Assembly: GCA_013152925.1 (NCBI GenBank)
Contig: JAADFK010000108.1
Span: forward strand, 1 to 43,956
Direction of reading: 5' to 3'
Length of the DNA stretch: 43,956 nt
Source of the DNA: Acidobacteriota bacterium
GTDB lineage: Bacteria > Acidobacteriota > Thermoanaerobaculia > Thermoanaerobaculales > Sulfomarinibacteraceae
The position numbers and the translations under genes were made by a program. Each line of letters starts with the position of its first letter. Within the stretch, counting starts at the first letter, position 1. The notes beneath the pieces are model-generated. The model had not been told where the DNA came from and ran no database searches. It worked only from the letters and a program-made list of their open reading frames with translations. Below, piece by piece: positions 33,265 to 41,460 of this stretch.

Positions 33265-33666
33265 ATGAAGAGGAGTTTGTGGGTTCTGTTCGGCTTGGCG
33301 CTTGTTGTGGCCGCAGCCTGCGGCGGAACGAAGGTGATCAACGAGCAAAAGACCATCATCTACGGCGGCAACACCATCAATGCAACCAACGTGGTGCATA
33401 TCGGTTCGAAGATCGTCGCGAGCCTGCCCGACGGGGCCACCAACGACCTGACCCAGGCCGACGAGGCGGCGGTCGAAGAGCTGCTGGCGGCCCACAAGTC
33501 CCTGAACGTCTCGACGGTGCTGACCTTCGACAGCCAGTCGTTGACCTACGAGGCAAGGACGATCTCCACGGTCAAGGAGCTCAAGAAGATGAGGGACAAC
33601 TTGGCCAAGGCGGTCAAGAAGATTCAGAAATTCATGAAGGGCAGCTCCAAGCAGCTGAAGCTGTAA
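33265..33666 (+). CDS. Small putative lipoprotein (paralogue A)
   Basis: A 133-residue exported protein with signal SLWVLFGLALVVAAACG and a Cys at a lipobox-like site. The mature part is a compact beta domain (GSKIVASLPDGATNDLTQAD, then LTFDSQSLTYEARTIS) ending in a basic helix KELKKMRDNLAKAVKKIQKF. No known domain is recognised. AGGAGG precedes the ATG by 6 nt. It is clearly related to the next gene along its whole mature length and probably co-transcribed with it. Confidence 0.78.
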   Translation: MKRSLWVLFGLALVVAAACGGTKVINEQKTIIYGGNTINATNVVHIGSKIVASLPDGATNDLTQADEAAVEELLAAHKSLNVSTVLTFDSQSLTYEARTISTVKELKKMRDNLAKAVKKIQKFMKGSSKQLKL

Positions 33667-33750
33667 GCCAAACAACGGTCCGGCGGCGGAGTGGTCGACG
33701 CCTGCGATCACTGCAACGATCGAGATGCCGGGTCTGGACGGAGACATACG

Positions 33751-34173
33751 ATGCAGCACAAGTGGATAGGTGTGTGCGCCGTGGCACTGGCGCTTTCGGT
33801 GGGATGCGGCAGCACCAGGAGCACGGCGCCGGACGATGGAACGAGGGTGATCCGGACCACCTGTCACCGTGTCGTTCTATCCCAAGATGCCGGGGGGAAG
33901 GAGATCAGCGCCAAGATTGTCGCTGATCTTCGTGACGGCTCCCACCTGGACTTGACCACCATGGACAAAGAGGAGTTCTCAGCGATCATCATGAAGCACG
34001 GGCATCTCTCCGTCGCCTCCAAGGTGCTGGTGGGCGATCAGGAGGTTGTCTGCCAGATCGAAGAGATCACCAACTACCGGGAGCTCAAGCGTCTCCGGAA
34101 GAACCTCAAGAGCTACGAGAAGAAGGTACGGAAGTTCGTCGAGGGCAAGGACCGGTCTCTCGACCTGGAGTAG
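33751..34173 (+). CDS. Small putative lipoprotein (paralogue B)
   Basis: A 140-residue exported protein with signal WIGVCAVALALSVGCGS and a lipobox Cys. It shares with paralogue A the pattern AKIVADLRDGSHLDLTTMD, then a central HGHLSV (HKSLNV in A), and a basic helical tail ELKRLRKNLKSYEKKVRKFV. It has two extra cysteines (TTCHR and VVCQIEE) that A lacks and that could form a disulfide. A weak GGAG lies upstream. Function unknown; the two genes look like a tandem duplication 84 nt apart. Confidence 0.75.
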   Translation: MQHKWIGVCAVALALSVGCGSTRSTAPDDGTRVIRTTCHRVVLSQDAGGKEISAKIVADLRDGSHLDLTTMDKEEFSAIIMKHGHLSVASKVLVGDQEVVCQIEEITNYRELKRLRKNLKSYEKKVRKFVEGKDRSLDLE

Positions 34174-34408
34174 GGAGCAGCCCACGCGGGGTGTTCCCTG
34201 GCGTGGCACGGGAGTGGTTGGTCAACGGCAGCGATGACGCGTTCTTTCAACGGTTTTCCACGTTGCAGGAAGCCAAGAAAACCCGTGCCGATGGCCGCAC
34301 GGAAACCTCGTGGCTGATGCCACCGTTGTCTCGGAGAGCATTCCAGGATACAGTTGGCGGCCGTGGCGGGAACGCTCCGGTGGCCCGCCTGCGCAGGAGG
34401 AACGGTTC

Positions 34409-35086
34409 ATGCGACGACTGACCCGGAAGAAACTGAAGCAGGACGAGTTCGTCTCAGGTGTCGACAGGATGATGCGCTGGTTGACGGAACACTGGCGACC
34501 GGTGGCGGCGGCCCTGGCGGCGGCAACCGTGGTGTTCCTGATCGCCTGGGGCGTGGTCAACATGATGGGTAACCGCGAGGCCGCCGCCTCGTGGGCGCTC
34601 CACGAGGCTGTCACGGCGTATCAGGCGCAGCAGAAGACGGCCGGAGCCAAGCCGGAGAAAGATGCCAGGGCGGCCTTCGAGAAGATCCTCGAAAAGTATG
34701 GCCGGACCAAGGAGGCGGATGCCGCCCGCCTCTACCTGGCGCGAATGGACTTCGAGGCCGGCAAGCTGGAGGAGGCCAAGAGCGCCCTGGAGAAGGTCGC
34801 CCAGCGGCACAAGGGCGATGCCTTGGGCCGCGTGGCGACCCTGGATCTGATCCACATGCGGGTGGCTTCCGGCCAGGCCGCCGAAGTCATCCCGCAGCTG
34901 CGCGCCATGGCCACGGGACAGGACGACAGCCTGCCGCGGGATGTGGCCCTCTACGAGCTGGCATCGGCGTACGAGGCGGAGAAGGATGCTGGCCAGGCCC
35001 GGGAGTACTACCAGAAGCTGATCGATGAGTTCCCCCAGTCGCCGTACACACGGACCGCGCGCCAGAAGCTCGTCGAGCTGGGCTGA
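34409..35086 (+). CDS. YfgM-like membrane-anchored TPR protein
   Basis: A 225-residue single-pass membrane protein. A basic cytoplasmic N-terminus is followed by a transmembrane helix (RPVAAALAAATVVFLIAWGV, about 30-52), then TPR-like helical pairs such as RTKEADAARLYLARMDFEAG and SLPRDVALYELASAYEAEKD, ending SPYTRTARQKLVELG. This is the layout of YfgM/BamD-related proteins that assist periplasmic protein folding or envelope assembly. AGGAGG lies 8 nt before the ATG. Only 3 nt separate it from the nucleoside phosphorylase gene, so it is the first gene of a three-gene operon. The specific YfgM role is inferred. The gap 34174-34408 shows no other feature. Confidence 0.8.
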   Translation: MRRLTRKKLKQDEFVSGVDRMMRWLTEHWRPVAAALAAATVVFLIAWGVVNMMGNREAAASWALHEAVTAYQAQQKTAGAKPEKDARAAFEKILEKYGRTKEADAARLYLARMDFEAGKLEEAKSALEKVAQRHKGDALGRVATLDLIHMRVASGQAAEVIPQLRAMATGQDDSLPRDVALYELASAYEAEKDAGQAREYYQKLIDEFPQSPYTRTARQKLVELG

Positions 35087-35089
35087 ACC

Positions 35090-36391
35090 GTGAGCTTCGT
35101 GGAGGTGATCGCGCGCAAGCGCGACGGGCTCCCCCTCGAACGTAAGGACATCGCGCGCTTCGTGCGCGGGGCCAGTGATGGCTCGGTACCGCCGGAACAG
35201 CTGGCGGCCCTGTTGATGGCCATCTGCATTCGTGGCATGAACGCCGAAGAGACACGTTGGCTGACCGGCGAGATGCTGCACTCCGGAGAGGTCTGGCAAC
35301 TTGCCGGGGACCGGCCCCTGGCGGTGGACAAACACTCCACAGGGGGTGTCGGTGATACGGTTTCCCTGATCCTGGCACCGCTGCTTGCCAGTGTCGGCGT
35401 GCCGGTGGCCATGATGGCGGGCCGGGGCCTGGGCCACTCCCAGGGTACGCTTGACAAGCTCGACGCCATCCCGGGCTTCCGGACGGACTGGGACCGCGAC
35501 GGGATGCTCTCCCTGCTCGATCGCTGCGGAGCGGCCGTGGTCGCCCAGAGCGAGCGGATCGCCCCGGCGGACCGCACCCTCTACGCCCTGCGGGACGTCA
35601 CGGCCACGGTCCCTTCGCTCCCGCTGATCGTCGGCTCCATCATGTCCAAGAAGCTGGCCCTGGGCGCCGGAGCCCTGGTCCTCGACGTCAAGTGGGGCAG
35701 CGGCGCCTTTCGCAAGAGCCTTCCCGAGGCCGTGGAGCTGGCCGTGGCCCTCCGGGATGTGGCACGCAACGCCGGCATGGCCTGTGAGGCGCTGATCACC
35801 GACATGAACGAGCCCCTGGGCCCCTCCCTGGGGACCGCCTGCGAGGTCCGCGAGGCCCTGTCCATCCTCGAGGGTGGCGGCGATCCGCGGCTCCGGGAGG
35901 TGACCCTTGCCCTCGCCGCGGAGGCCCTCGTCCTGCGGGGGCAGGACCGTGCGGACGCCCGGCGGCGGCTCGAAGAGGCACTGGGCGCCGGCACCGCGCG
36001 GGAGGCGTGGGACCGGCTTGTCCGGGCCCACGGCGGCGACCCGGCCCCCTCCCTCCTGGCCCGCCCGTGCGGGGAGATGCCCGTGGAGGCCGCCCGCACC
36101 GGCTGGGTCCGTGCCATCGATGCGGAGGCCCTCGGCTGGGTCGCGGTCGACCTCGGCGCCGGCAGGAGGCGCCGGGACGACGGCCTGGCCCACGGCGCCG
36201 GTCTGGTGGTCCACCGGCGGATCGGAGATCGTGTGGAGCCCGGCGAAGCGCTGGCGACCCTGCTGGTCGGCGAACGCCCGGTCGATGCCGGCGAGTTGAG
36301 TCGGCGGGTTCGCCGAGCCTTCGACATCGCCAGTGAGCCGGTCGCGCCACGGCGTCTCGTGCTCGGGACGCCGGAAGCCGCCGGTGCCTGA
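35090..36391 (+). CDS. Pyrimidine-nucleoside/thymidine phosphorylase
   Basis: This 433-residue enzyme cleaves thymidine or uridine with phosphate to the base and (deoxy)ribose 1-phosphate. The phosphate-binding signature of the family is KHSTGGVGDTVSLILAP (81-97), followed by MAGRGLGHSQGTLDKLDAIP and the conserved MSKKLALGAGALVLDVKWGS. It carries the C-terminal alpha/beta domain (AHGAGLVVHRRIGDRVEPGE). The length matches DeoA/Pdp; deciding between thymidine-specific and broad pyrimidine activity is not possible by eye. It starts with GTG. The CNT transporter at 24.2 kb could supply its substrates. Confidence 0.93.
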   Translation: MSFVEVIARKRDGLPLERKDIARFVRGASDGSVPPEQLAALLMAICIRGMNAEETRWLTGEMLHSGEVWQLAGDRPLAVDKHSTGGVGDTVSLILAPLLASVGVPVAMMAGRGLGHSQGTLDKLDAIPGFRTDWDRDGMLSLLDRCGAAVVAQSERIAPADRTLYALRDVTATVPSLPLIVGSIMSKKLALGAGALVLDVKWGSGAFRKSLPEAVELAVALRDVARNAGMACEALITDMNEPLGPSLGTACEVREALSILEGGGDPRLREVTLALAAEALVLRGQDRADARRRLEEALGAGTAREAWDRLVRAHGGDPAPSLLARPCGEMPVEAARTGWVRAIDAEALGWVAVDLGAGRRRRDDGLAHGAGLVVHRRIGDRVEPGEALATLLVGERPVDAGELSRRVRRAFDIASEPVAPRRLVLGTPEAAGA

Positions 36392-36400
36392 GGAGGCGCC

Positions 36401-38341
36401 GTGCTCTACCGCATCGAGGGTGTGACGGTCCGTCTGGGCGGCGAGACGATTCTCGAGGGTGCCGACTTTCAGCAAAACCCCGGCGAACACCTGGTGCTGG
36501 TGGGCCGCAACGGCGCCGGGAAGACCACGTTGATCCGGATGCTGGCCGGGGAGCTGGAGCCGGAGCGAGGCCGGATCACGAGGCGCCGTGGCCTGAGCAT
36601 CGCCCGGCTTGACCAGCTTTTTTCCGCGCCTGCCGGCAGCACGGTCCTCAGCTATGCCATGGGCGCCTTCGCCCGCCTGGCGGAGCTGGAGCGGGAGCTG
36701 GACAGCGTGGCGGAGGAGCTCTCCGCCCGGCCCGAGGACGCCGATCTGCTGGAGCGTCTTGCCGAGCTCCAGACGGCGTTGGAGAGTCACGACCCCTACC
36801 GTGCCGAGGCAACGGCGCTCAAGACCCTGGCGGCCTTCGGGCTTGGCGACCGGGACGTCAGGCGCCCGGTCGAAGAGCTTTCGGGAGGACAGAAGACGCG
36901 GCTGGCCCTGGCCCGCGCCCTGCTGGAGCCGGCCGAGCTCCTGATCCTGGACGAGCCGACCAACCACCTGGATCTCCTTGGCGCCGAGGCCCTGGCGAGT
37001 CTCCTGGCCCAGCGGCGGAGCGCCTTCCTGGTGGCGACCCACGACCGGGCCCTGATCGATCGTGTGGCCCACGCCGTCGTCGAGGTGGAGACGGGACGCC
37101 TGAAGCGGTGGCCGGCGGGCTACGAGCCCTATCGCCGTGCCAAGGAGGAGGCGACGGCTGCGACCCGGAGGGCCTGGGAGCGCCAGCAGGAACAGATCCG
37201 CAAGACCGAGGAGTTCATCCGGAAGAACATCGCCGGCCAGAAGACCAAGCAGGCCCAGGCCCGGCGCAAGGAGCTCAAACGTCTGGAGCTGGTGGAACGG
37301 CCCGGCGGCGGAGAGCCGGTGGCCACCTTCGCCTGGGGCCAGGTGGCACGTTCAGGCGATGTGGTCCTCGCCGCGGAAAACCTGTCCGCCGGCTACGATG
37401 CCCCGGTTCTCCAGGCTGTCGAGCTGGTGGTGCGGCGCGGGGAGCGGGTTGGCTTTCTCGGGCCCAACGGGGCCGGCAAGACGACCCTCCTCCGGGTGCT
37501 GGCCGGCCGGTTGGCCCCCATGGCGGGCCGGGTGATCACCGGCCACGGGGTCGCCCCCGGCTGGTACGACCAGGAGCTCGAAGACCTGCCGGCCACGGGC
37601 ACGGTTCTGGACGCCCTCTGGGAGGTCCACCCTCTGTGGAGCCCCACCCAGGCGCGGTCCTGGGCGGCCCGCTTCGGCTTCTCCGGCGAGGCTGCCGACC
37701 GCCCCCTGGAAGGGCTGTCAGGGGGCGAACGCGGGCGGCTGACACTGGCCAGGATCCTGGCGGGCTCTCCCAACCTCCTCTTCCTCGACGAGCCCACCAA
37801 CCATCTCGACCTGGTGACCTGCGAGGCCCTGGAAGAGGCCCTGGAGAGCTATCCGGGAACACTGCTCCTGGTGAGCCACGACCGCCGCCTGGTGGAGCGC
37901 CTGGCGCAACGGGTGATCGTCGTGCGCGACGGTCGCGCGGAGGAAGTCGCTGGACTGTCGCGAGCCCTCGAGCTCTTTGGGATTGGCAGGCCGCTGCAGA
38001 AGGCCGCTCCACAGGCCGGGGCGGCACATGGCGGAAGGCGCAGCCCGCTGGCCGAGGAGGAACGCCGCCTCCGGCGCGAGGTCGCGGCCCTGGAGACGGA
38101 GGTCGCCGGGCTGGAAAGCGAGCTCGAGTGCCGCCACAGAACCATCGCGGAAACCCAGGATGCCATGGCCGACCGCGCCGCCTGGTCCGATCCCCAGCGC
38201 CTGCGCCGGCTTCAGGAAGCGCTGGACGCCGCCCGCGAAGGCCTGGACGAGCTCGAGGAACGCTGGGCCGAGCTGGCCGGGGACCTTGAAGCCCTCGAGG
38301 CCCGCCTGGAGGAAGTCCGCTCCGAGCTGGGACGCACATGA
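36401..38341 (+). CDS. ABC-F family ATPase (Uup/EttA type)
   Basis: A 646-residue soluble tandem ABC protein that acts on ribosomes. The first ATPase has Walker A GRNGAGKTT (about 35-43), signature LSGGQKTR and Walker B LLILDEPTNHLDL. The second has GPNGAGKTT, LSGGERGR and LLFLDEPTNHLDL. The linker between them is the P-site tRNA interaction arm (about 240-300, KTEEFIRKNIAGQKTKQAQA). The C-terminal 100 residues form a coiled coil (LRREVAALETEVAGLESELE), as in Uup. A GTG start lies 9 nt after the phosphorylase stop, with GGAGG just upstream. The antibiotic-resistance subgroup cannot be excluded but nothing favours it. Confidence 0.93.
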   Translation: MLYRIEGVTVRLGGETILEGADFQQNPGEHLVLVGRNGAGKTTLIRMLAGELEPERGRITRRRGLSIARLDQLFSAPAGSTVLSYAMGAFARLAELERELDSVAEELSARPEDADLLERLAELQTALESHDPYRAEATALKTLAAFGLGDRDVRRPVEELSGGQKTRLALARALLEPAELLILDEPTNHLDLLGAEALASLLAQRRSAFLVATHDRALIDRVAHAVVEVETGRLKRWPAGYEPYRRAKEEATAATRRAWERQQEQIRKTEEFIRKNIAGQKTKQAQARRKELKRLELVERPGGGEPVATFAWGQVARSGDVVLAAENLSAGYDAPVLQAVELVVRRGERVGFLGPNGAGKTTLLRVLAGRLAPMAGRVITGHGVAPGWYDQELEDLPATGTVLDALWEVHPLWSPTQARSWAARFGFSGEAADRPLEGLSGGERGRLTLARILAGSPNLLFLDEPTNHLDLVTCEALEEALESYPGTLLLVSHDRRLVERLAQRVIVVRDGRAEEVAGLSRALELFGIGRPLQKAAPQAGAAHGGRRSPLAEEERRLRREVAALETEVAGLESELECRHRTIAETQDAMADRAAWSDPQRLRRLQEALDAAREGLDELEERWAELAGDLEALEARLEEVRSELGRT

Positions 38342-38438
38342 CCCGGACAAGCGTGAGGCTTCCACCGTTCGACGCCTCGCGCCTCCCGTCAGGAAGCTTG
38401 TGAGCGCTCCGGGATGCGACGGCCGCGAGCCAGAGCCC

Positions 38439-38771
38439 TCACTCCACCAGGTGATCGACCTTGGCGGCGCAGAGGAAGTCGTTTCTCGACAGGCCATCGA
38501 CCGTGTGGGTCGAATAGCGGAGAACGACCGTGTCGCCGGTGAGCGTCAGCTCGGGATGATGGTCCTCGCGGTGGGAGATCCAGGCGACGGCGTTGACGAA
38601 GGCCACGGCCTGAAAGTGGTCCTGGAAAAGGAAGCTCTTGGTGAGCTTGCCGCTCCGCACCTCCCAGCCGTCCACATGGTCCAGCAGGTGCCGGATCTCG
38701 TGGGCCGGCAGCGCCGGCGTCCCCTCGGCCACCGGGCGGCACGGTTCCATCACGAACGTGTTGTCACACAT
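38439..38771 (-). CDS. Pterin-4a-carbinolamine dehydratase
   Basis: This 110-residue enzyme dehydrates 4a-hydroxytetrahydrobiopterin, recycling the cofactor of aromatic amino acid hydroxylases. The PCD/DCoH motif is present: FQAVAFVNAVAWISHREDHH followed by PEL (HHPE at 71-74), and the end reads VDGLSRNDFLCAAKVD. The N-terminal LPAHEIRHLLDHVDGWEV also matches. GGGAGG lies 6 nt before the ATG. No hydroxylase gene is nearby; in many bacteria without one this protein has an uncertain role, possibly in molybdopterin metabolism. Confidence 0.93.
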   Translation of the reverse strand: MCDNTFVMEPCRPVAEGTPALPAHEIRHLLDHVDGWEVRSGKLTKSFLFQDHFQAVAFVNAVAWISHREDHHPELTLTGDTVVLRYSTHTVDGLSRNDFLCAAKVDHLVE

Positions 38772-38894
38772 GATTGCCTCCCGCCGGCCATGCTACCACC
38801 GGATGCGGCTCCACGATCACCAGCAACCCTCCGCCAGCTCCAGCCGCCTCCTCGGTCGCAGCAGAAGCACCGCCAGGTTACGTCAACGCCGAAA

Positions 38895-39274
<380 letters not shown>

Positions 39275-39280
39275 ACTTCA

Positions 39281-39286
39281 AGTATA
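39281..39286 (-). promoter_or_regulatory. -10 box of rnpB
   Basis: TATACT on the minus strand ends 6 nt before the first base of the P1 helix, the right place for the RNase P RNA promoter. A -35 is not clear; the right place is next to the 15-bp inverted repeat upstream. Confidence 0.65.
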
Positions 39287-39308
39287 GCGCCTTCCCGACT
39301 CCTGCGTC

Positions 39309-39680
39309 CGTTTCCATGCGGACGGCAGCATGTCCGCATGGAAACGCCGTCCTCCCCCGGCGGGAGCGACGCGATGGACAGCTTTCGCTGCCAGGAGGCT
39401 CCCGCCGGGGTGCGTTGCGTGTTCCCTCCGGGGGCACGCGGCCCCTTGGAAAACGAGGTGGCCGCATGGCCAGCCCTCCCCCTCTCCGGCCCTTCGGACC
39501 TTCGACCCCCCTGGCCACGGCCACGGGCTCGTTTTTCAGCGGGGCAGGCGGGACGCCTCCATGTATCCCCATCCAATGCTCCGGTCGCCCTCCCCGTGCA
39601 TTGCCAGGCACGGCCTTCTCCCCCATCGCGCCGAGATCGTCGGCCATTTCAAAGAGAAAGCCGTATCTGGCACGTGCCAC
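39309..39680. other. Hairpin-rich non-coding stretch upstream of rnpB
   Basis: The gap 39275-39753 has no convincing gene but many inverted repeats: a perfect 15-bp repeat (39309-39323 with 39332-39346, 8-nt loop), a perfect 13-bp repeat (39355-39367 with 39398-39410), a GCGTG...CACGC hairpin with wobble pairs inside, GCGGCC...GGCCGC, CCGTGC...GCACGG and the palindrome TGGCACGTGCCA (39668-39679). It may be a structured RNA, a nest of repeats, or regulatory DNA. A minus-strand frame of 135 codons across it looks like chance. Confidence 0.5.
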
Positions 39681-39753
39681 CCTTCGCGCCGGGGAGGAAC
39701 AACATCACTCACCCCACCGGCCACCCTTCTTCCTCTTCCGCCGGCATTCCCGT

Positions 39754-40314
39754 CTATCCCAGGAACTCTTCCATCTCCTCTTCGGTCAGGCGTTCGCAGA
39801 AGACGCCGCGGGTCTGGACGTTGGTGTACTCCCTGCCGCCCTTCTCCTGGTAGAGGCGCATGGACAGCTTGACCAGCACGAAGGTCTTGTGGGGCTTTTC
39901 GAAGACCTTGAAGAAATCCTCCGTGTCGGGCGAGAAGGGGGCGGTCCGGACCTCCACGTGGAAGGGCAGCCGGTTGTCGGTGGGATGGTAGAAGTTGAGG
40001 CTCTCGAAGCTGACGAAGTTGCTCCGGTGGGCGTGGATGAGCTGGAGGAAGTTCTCGAAATCCACGCTGCCCGTCTGGATACCGTCCTTTTCCAGCAGGC
40101 CCACGAGAACGTAACCGGCCTGCGCCAGCGCATCCATCAGCTGTCCACCCGTCACCTCGCGCAACTCGGGATTGGGGAAACTGTTCGACCTCGGATACTT
40201 GAAGGTACAGACGGCCCTTTGCTCCTCGAGGGAGTACTCCACGTTGGTCAGGTGGATGTCCTGTGGCCATCGCACCTGCTCGAGAATCTCGTAGGCCTTG
40301 TCCAGCAGTTCCAT
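39754..40314 (-). CDS. Probable hot-dog-fold protein, FcoT-like thioesterase
   Basis: A 186-residue cytoplasmic protein without signal or membrane segment. The N-terminus ELLDKAYEILEQVRWPQDIH leads to a beta-strand and a long helix, REVTGGQLMDALAQAGYVLV, the layout of the hot-dog fold. It resembles, weakly and from memory, mycobacterial FcoT long-chain acyl-CoA thioesterase. Later strands are PFHVEVRTAPFSP, TFVLVKLSMRLYQEKGGREY and VQTRGVFCERL. No catalytic residue can be assigned. GGGAGGAG lies 5 nt before the ATG. It stands alone between a divergent LD-carboxypeptidase and the rnpB region. The call is tentative, but the gene itself is well supported. Confidence 0.6.
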   Translation of the reverse strand: MELLDKAYEILEQVRWPQDIHLTNVEYSLEEQRAVCTFKYPRSNSFPNPELREVTGGQLMDALAQAGYVLVGLLEKDGIQTGSVDFENFLQLIHAHRSNFVSFESLNFYHPTDNRLPFHVEVRTAPFSPDTEDFFKVFEKPHKTFVLVKLSMRLYQEKGGREYTNVQTRGVFCERLTEEEMEEFLG

Positions 40315-40551
40315 GTCATCTCCTCCCGGCGTTGAAGCCGTATCGCTGCGGTACGAAACAGCCTGAGGGAGCGTCTGCAGTGCGGATGGTGATTTCCCTC
40401 ATTCTAAGCATTTTACCAAAGTTGGAGAGCGCAAGGGGTGGGTGAAGGTGATCATGGCCCCCCGGGGTTGCACCTCGTGCTGCCAGTCCCGCTGCTCCGC
40501 CATGGTGACCTCTGTCATGTCGTTGGCACAGGGGGGAGCGTACGGTGGCGG

Positions 40552-40557
40552 TATGCT
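40552..40557 (+). promoter_or_regulatory. -10-like box for leaderless LD-carboxypeptidase gene
   Basis: TATGCT ends 6 nt before the ATG at 40564. A GAGG lies only 1 nt before the ATG, too near for ribosome binding. Confidence 0.38.
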
Positions 40558-40563
40558 TGAGGC

Positions 40564-41460
40564 ATGGTGACGAGGTTTCGTCCGCTGGAGGCCGGGGAGC
40601 CGGTGGGGGTTGTGGCGCTCTCCGGGCCGGTGGATCCGGAGGCGCTGGCAGGGGGGCTTGCGGCGCTGTGGGAGACGGGGCATCCGGTGGTGGTGGCGCC
40701 CAACGTGCAGGACCGGTGGGGCTACCTGGCGGGGGAGGACGGGCGGCGGCTGGAGGGTCTGCTCCACGTGCTGGACGCCGGGGCTCGGGTGGTCGTGGCG
40801 GCGCGGGGGGGGTACGGGGTCTCCCGAGTCCTGGACCGGATGCCCTGGGAGCGGCTGGTCCGGGATGGCGTGGTCTTCGTGGGGTTCTCGGACCTCAGCT
40901 CGCTGCTCAACCACCTGGCAGGGCGGGGCGGCGCGGTGCAGGTCCACGGGCCCATGGCGGCCGTCGGTCTTGCCCGGCCGGCCAACCGGGACCGGCTCCT
41001 TGCGGTGCTGGAGGGACGCCTGGCTGGCCGGGTGCTCTTTGGCTTCGGTCCGGGCAGGGTGGTCCGCCCGGGAAGGGCGCGCGGCCGGGCCGTGGGGGGG
41101 AACCTGACGGTGCTGTGCTCGACCCTGGGGACGCCATGGGAGCCTGACTTCGAGGGCTCGGTGCTCTTCATGGAGGAGGTGGGGGAGCCGCTCTACCGGC
41201 TGGACCGGCTGTTGACCCAACTTCGGGCCTCTGGTAAATTGGATCGTGTGAAAGCATTGATCGGTGGGAGCTTGCGCGGTTGCAAACCCGCCAGTCAGCG
41301 TGAAGAAACGTGGAACAGACTCCTCAGGGAAGCGGCGCCGCCGGGGGTTCCGGTGGTCAGTGGCCTTCCCTTCGGACACGGGGCACGGAACCAGGCGATC
41401 CCCGTCGGGGCCACCGTGGAGGTGGACACCGGCACGGGCCGCATCACGTGGGGTGATTGA
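40564..41460 (+). CDS. ldcA: LD-carboxypeptidase (peptidase family S66)
   Basis: This 298-residue serine peptidase removes the terminal D-Ala from tetrapeptide stems during murein recycling. The three catalytic residues are visible: Ser109 in VVFVGFSDLSSLL, a Glu at 204 or 205 in FMEEVGEPLYRLDRLL and His272 in SGLPFGHGARN. Family motifs AARGGYGVSRVLDRM and VHGPMAA also fit. No signal peptide, so it is cytoplasmic. The ATG lacks a Shine-Dalgarno but follows TATGCT by 6 nt. The stop overlaps the next start (TGATG), coupling it to the cNMP/FHA protein. Murein specificity rather than microcin immunity (MccF) is inferred. Confidence 0.92.
   Translation: MVTRFRPLEAGEPVGVVALSGPVDPEALAGGLAALWETGHPVVVAPNVQDRWGYLAGEDGRRLEGLLHVLDAGARVVVAARGGYGVSRVLDRMPWERLVRDGVVFVGFSDLSSLLNHLAGRGGAVQVHGPMAAVGLARPANRDRLLAVLEGRLAGRVLFGFGPGRVVRPGRARGRAVGGNLTVLCSTLGTPWEPDFEGSVLFMEEVGEPLYRLDRLLTQLRASGKLDRVKALIGGSLRGCKPASQREETWNRLLREAAPPGVPVVSGLPFGHGARNQAIPVGATVEVDTGTGRITWGD

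Noticed and set aside
34454-37072. 872-codon minus-strand open frame
   Set aside because: It crosses three clear plus-strand genes (TPR protein, nucleoside phosphorylase, ABC-F) and has no recognisable protein features.
39309-39680. tmRNA, 6S or SRP RNA in the hairpin-rich region
   Set aside because: No tRNA-like ends or tag frame, no SRP GGAAG core, and no single long bulged hairpin as in 6S RNA could be found.
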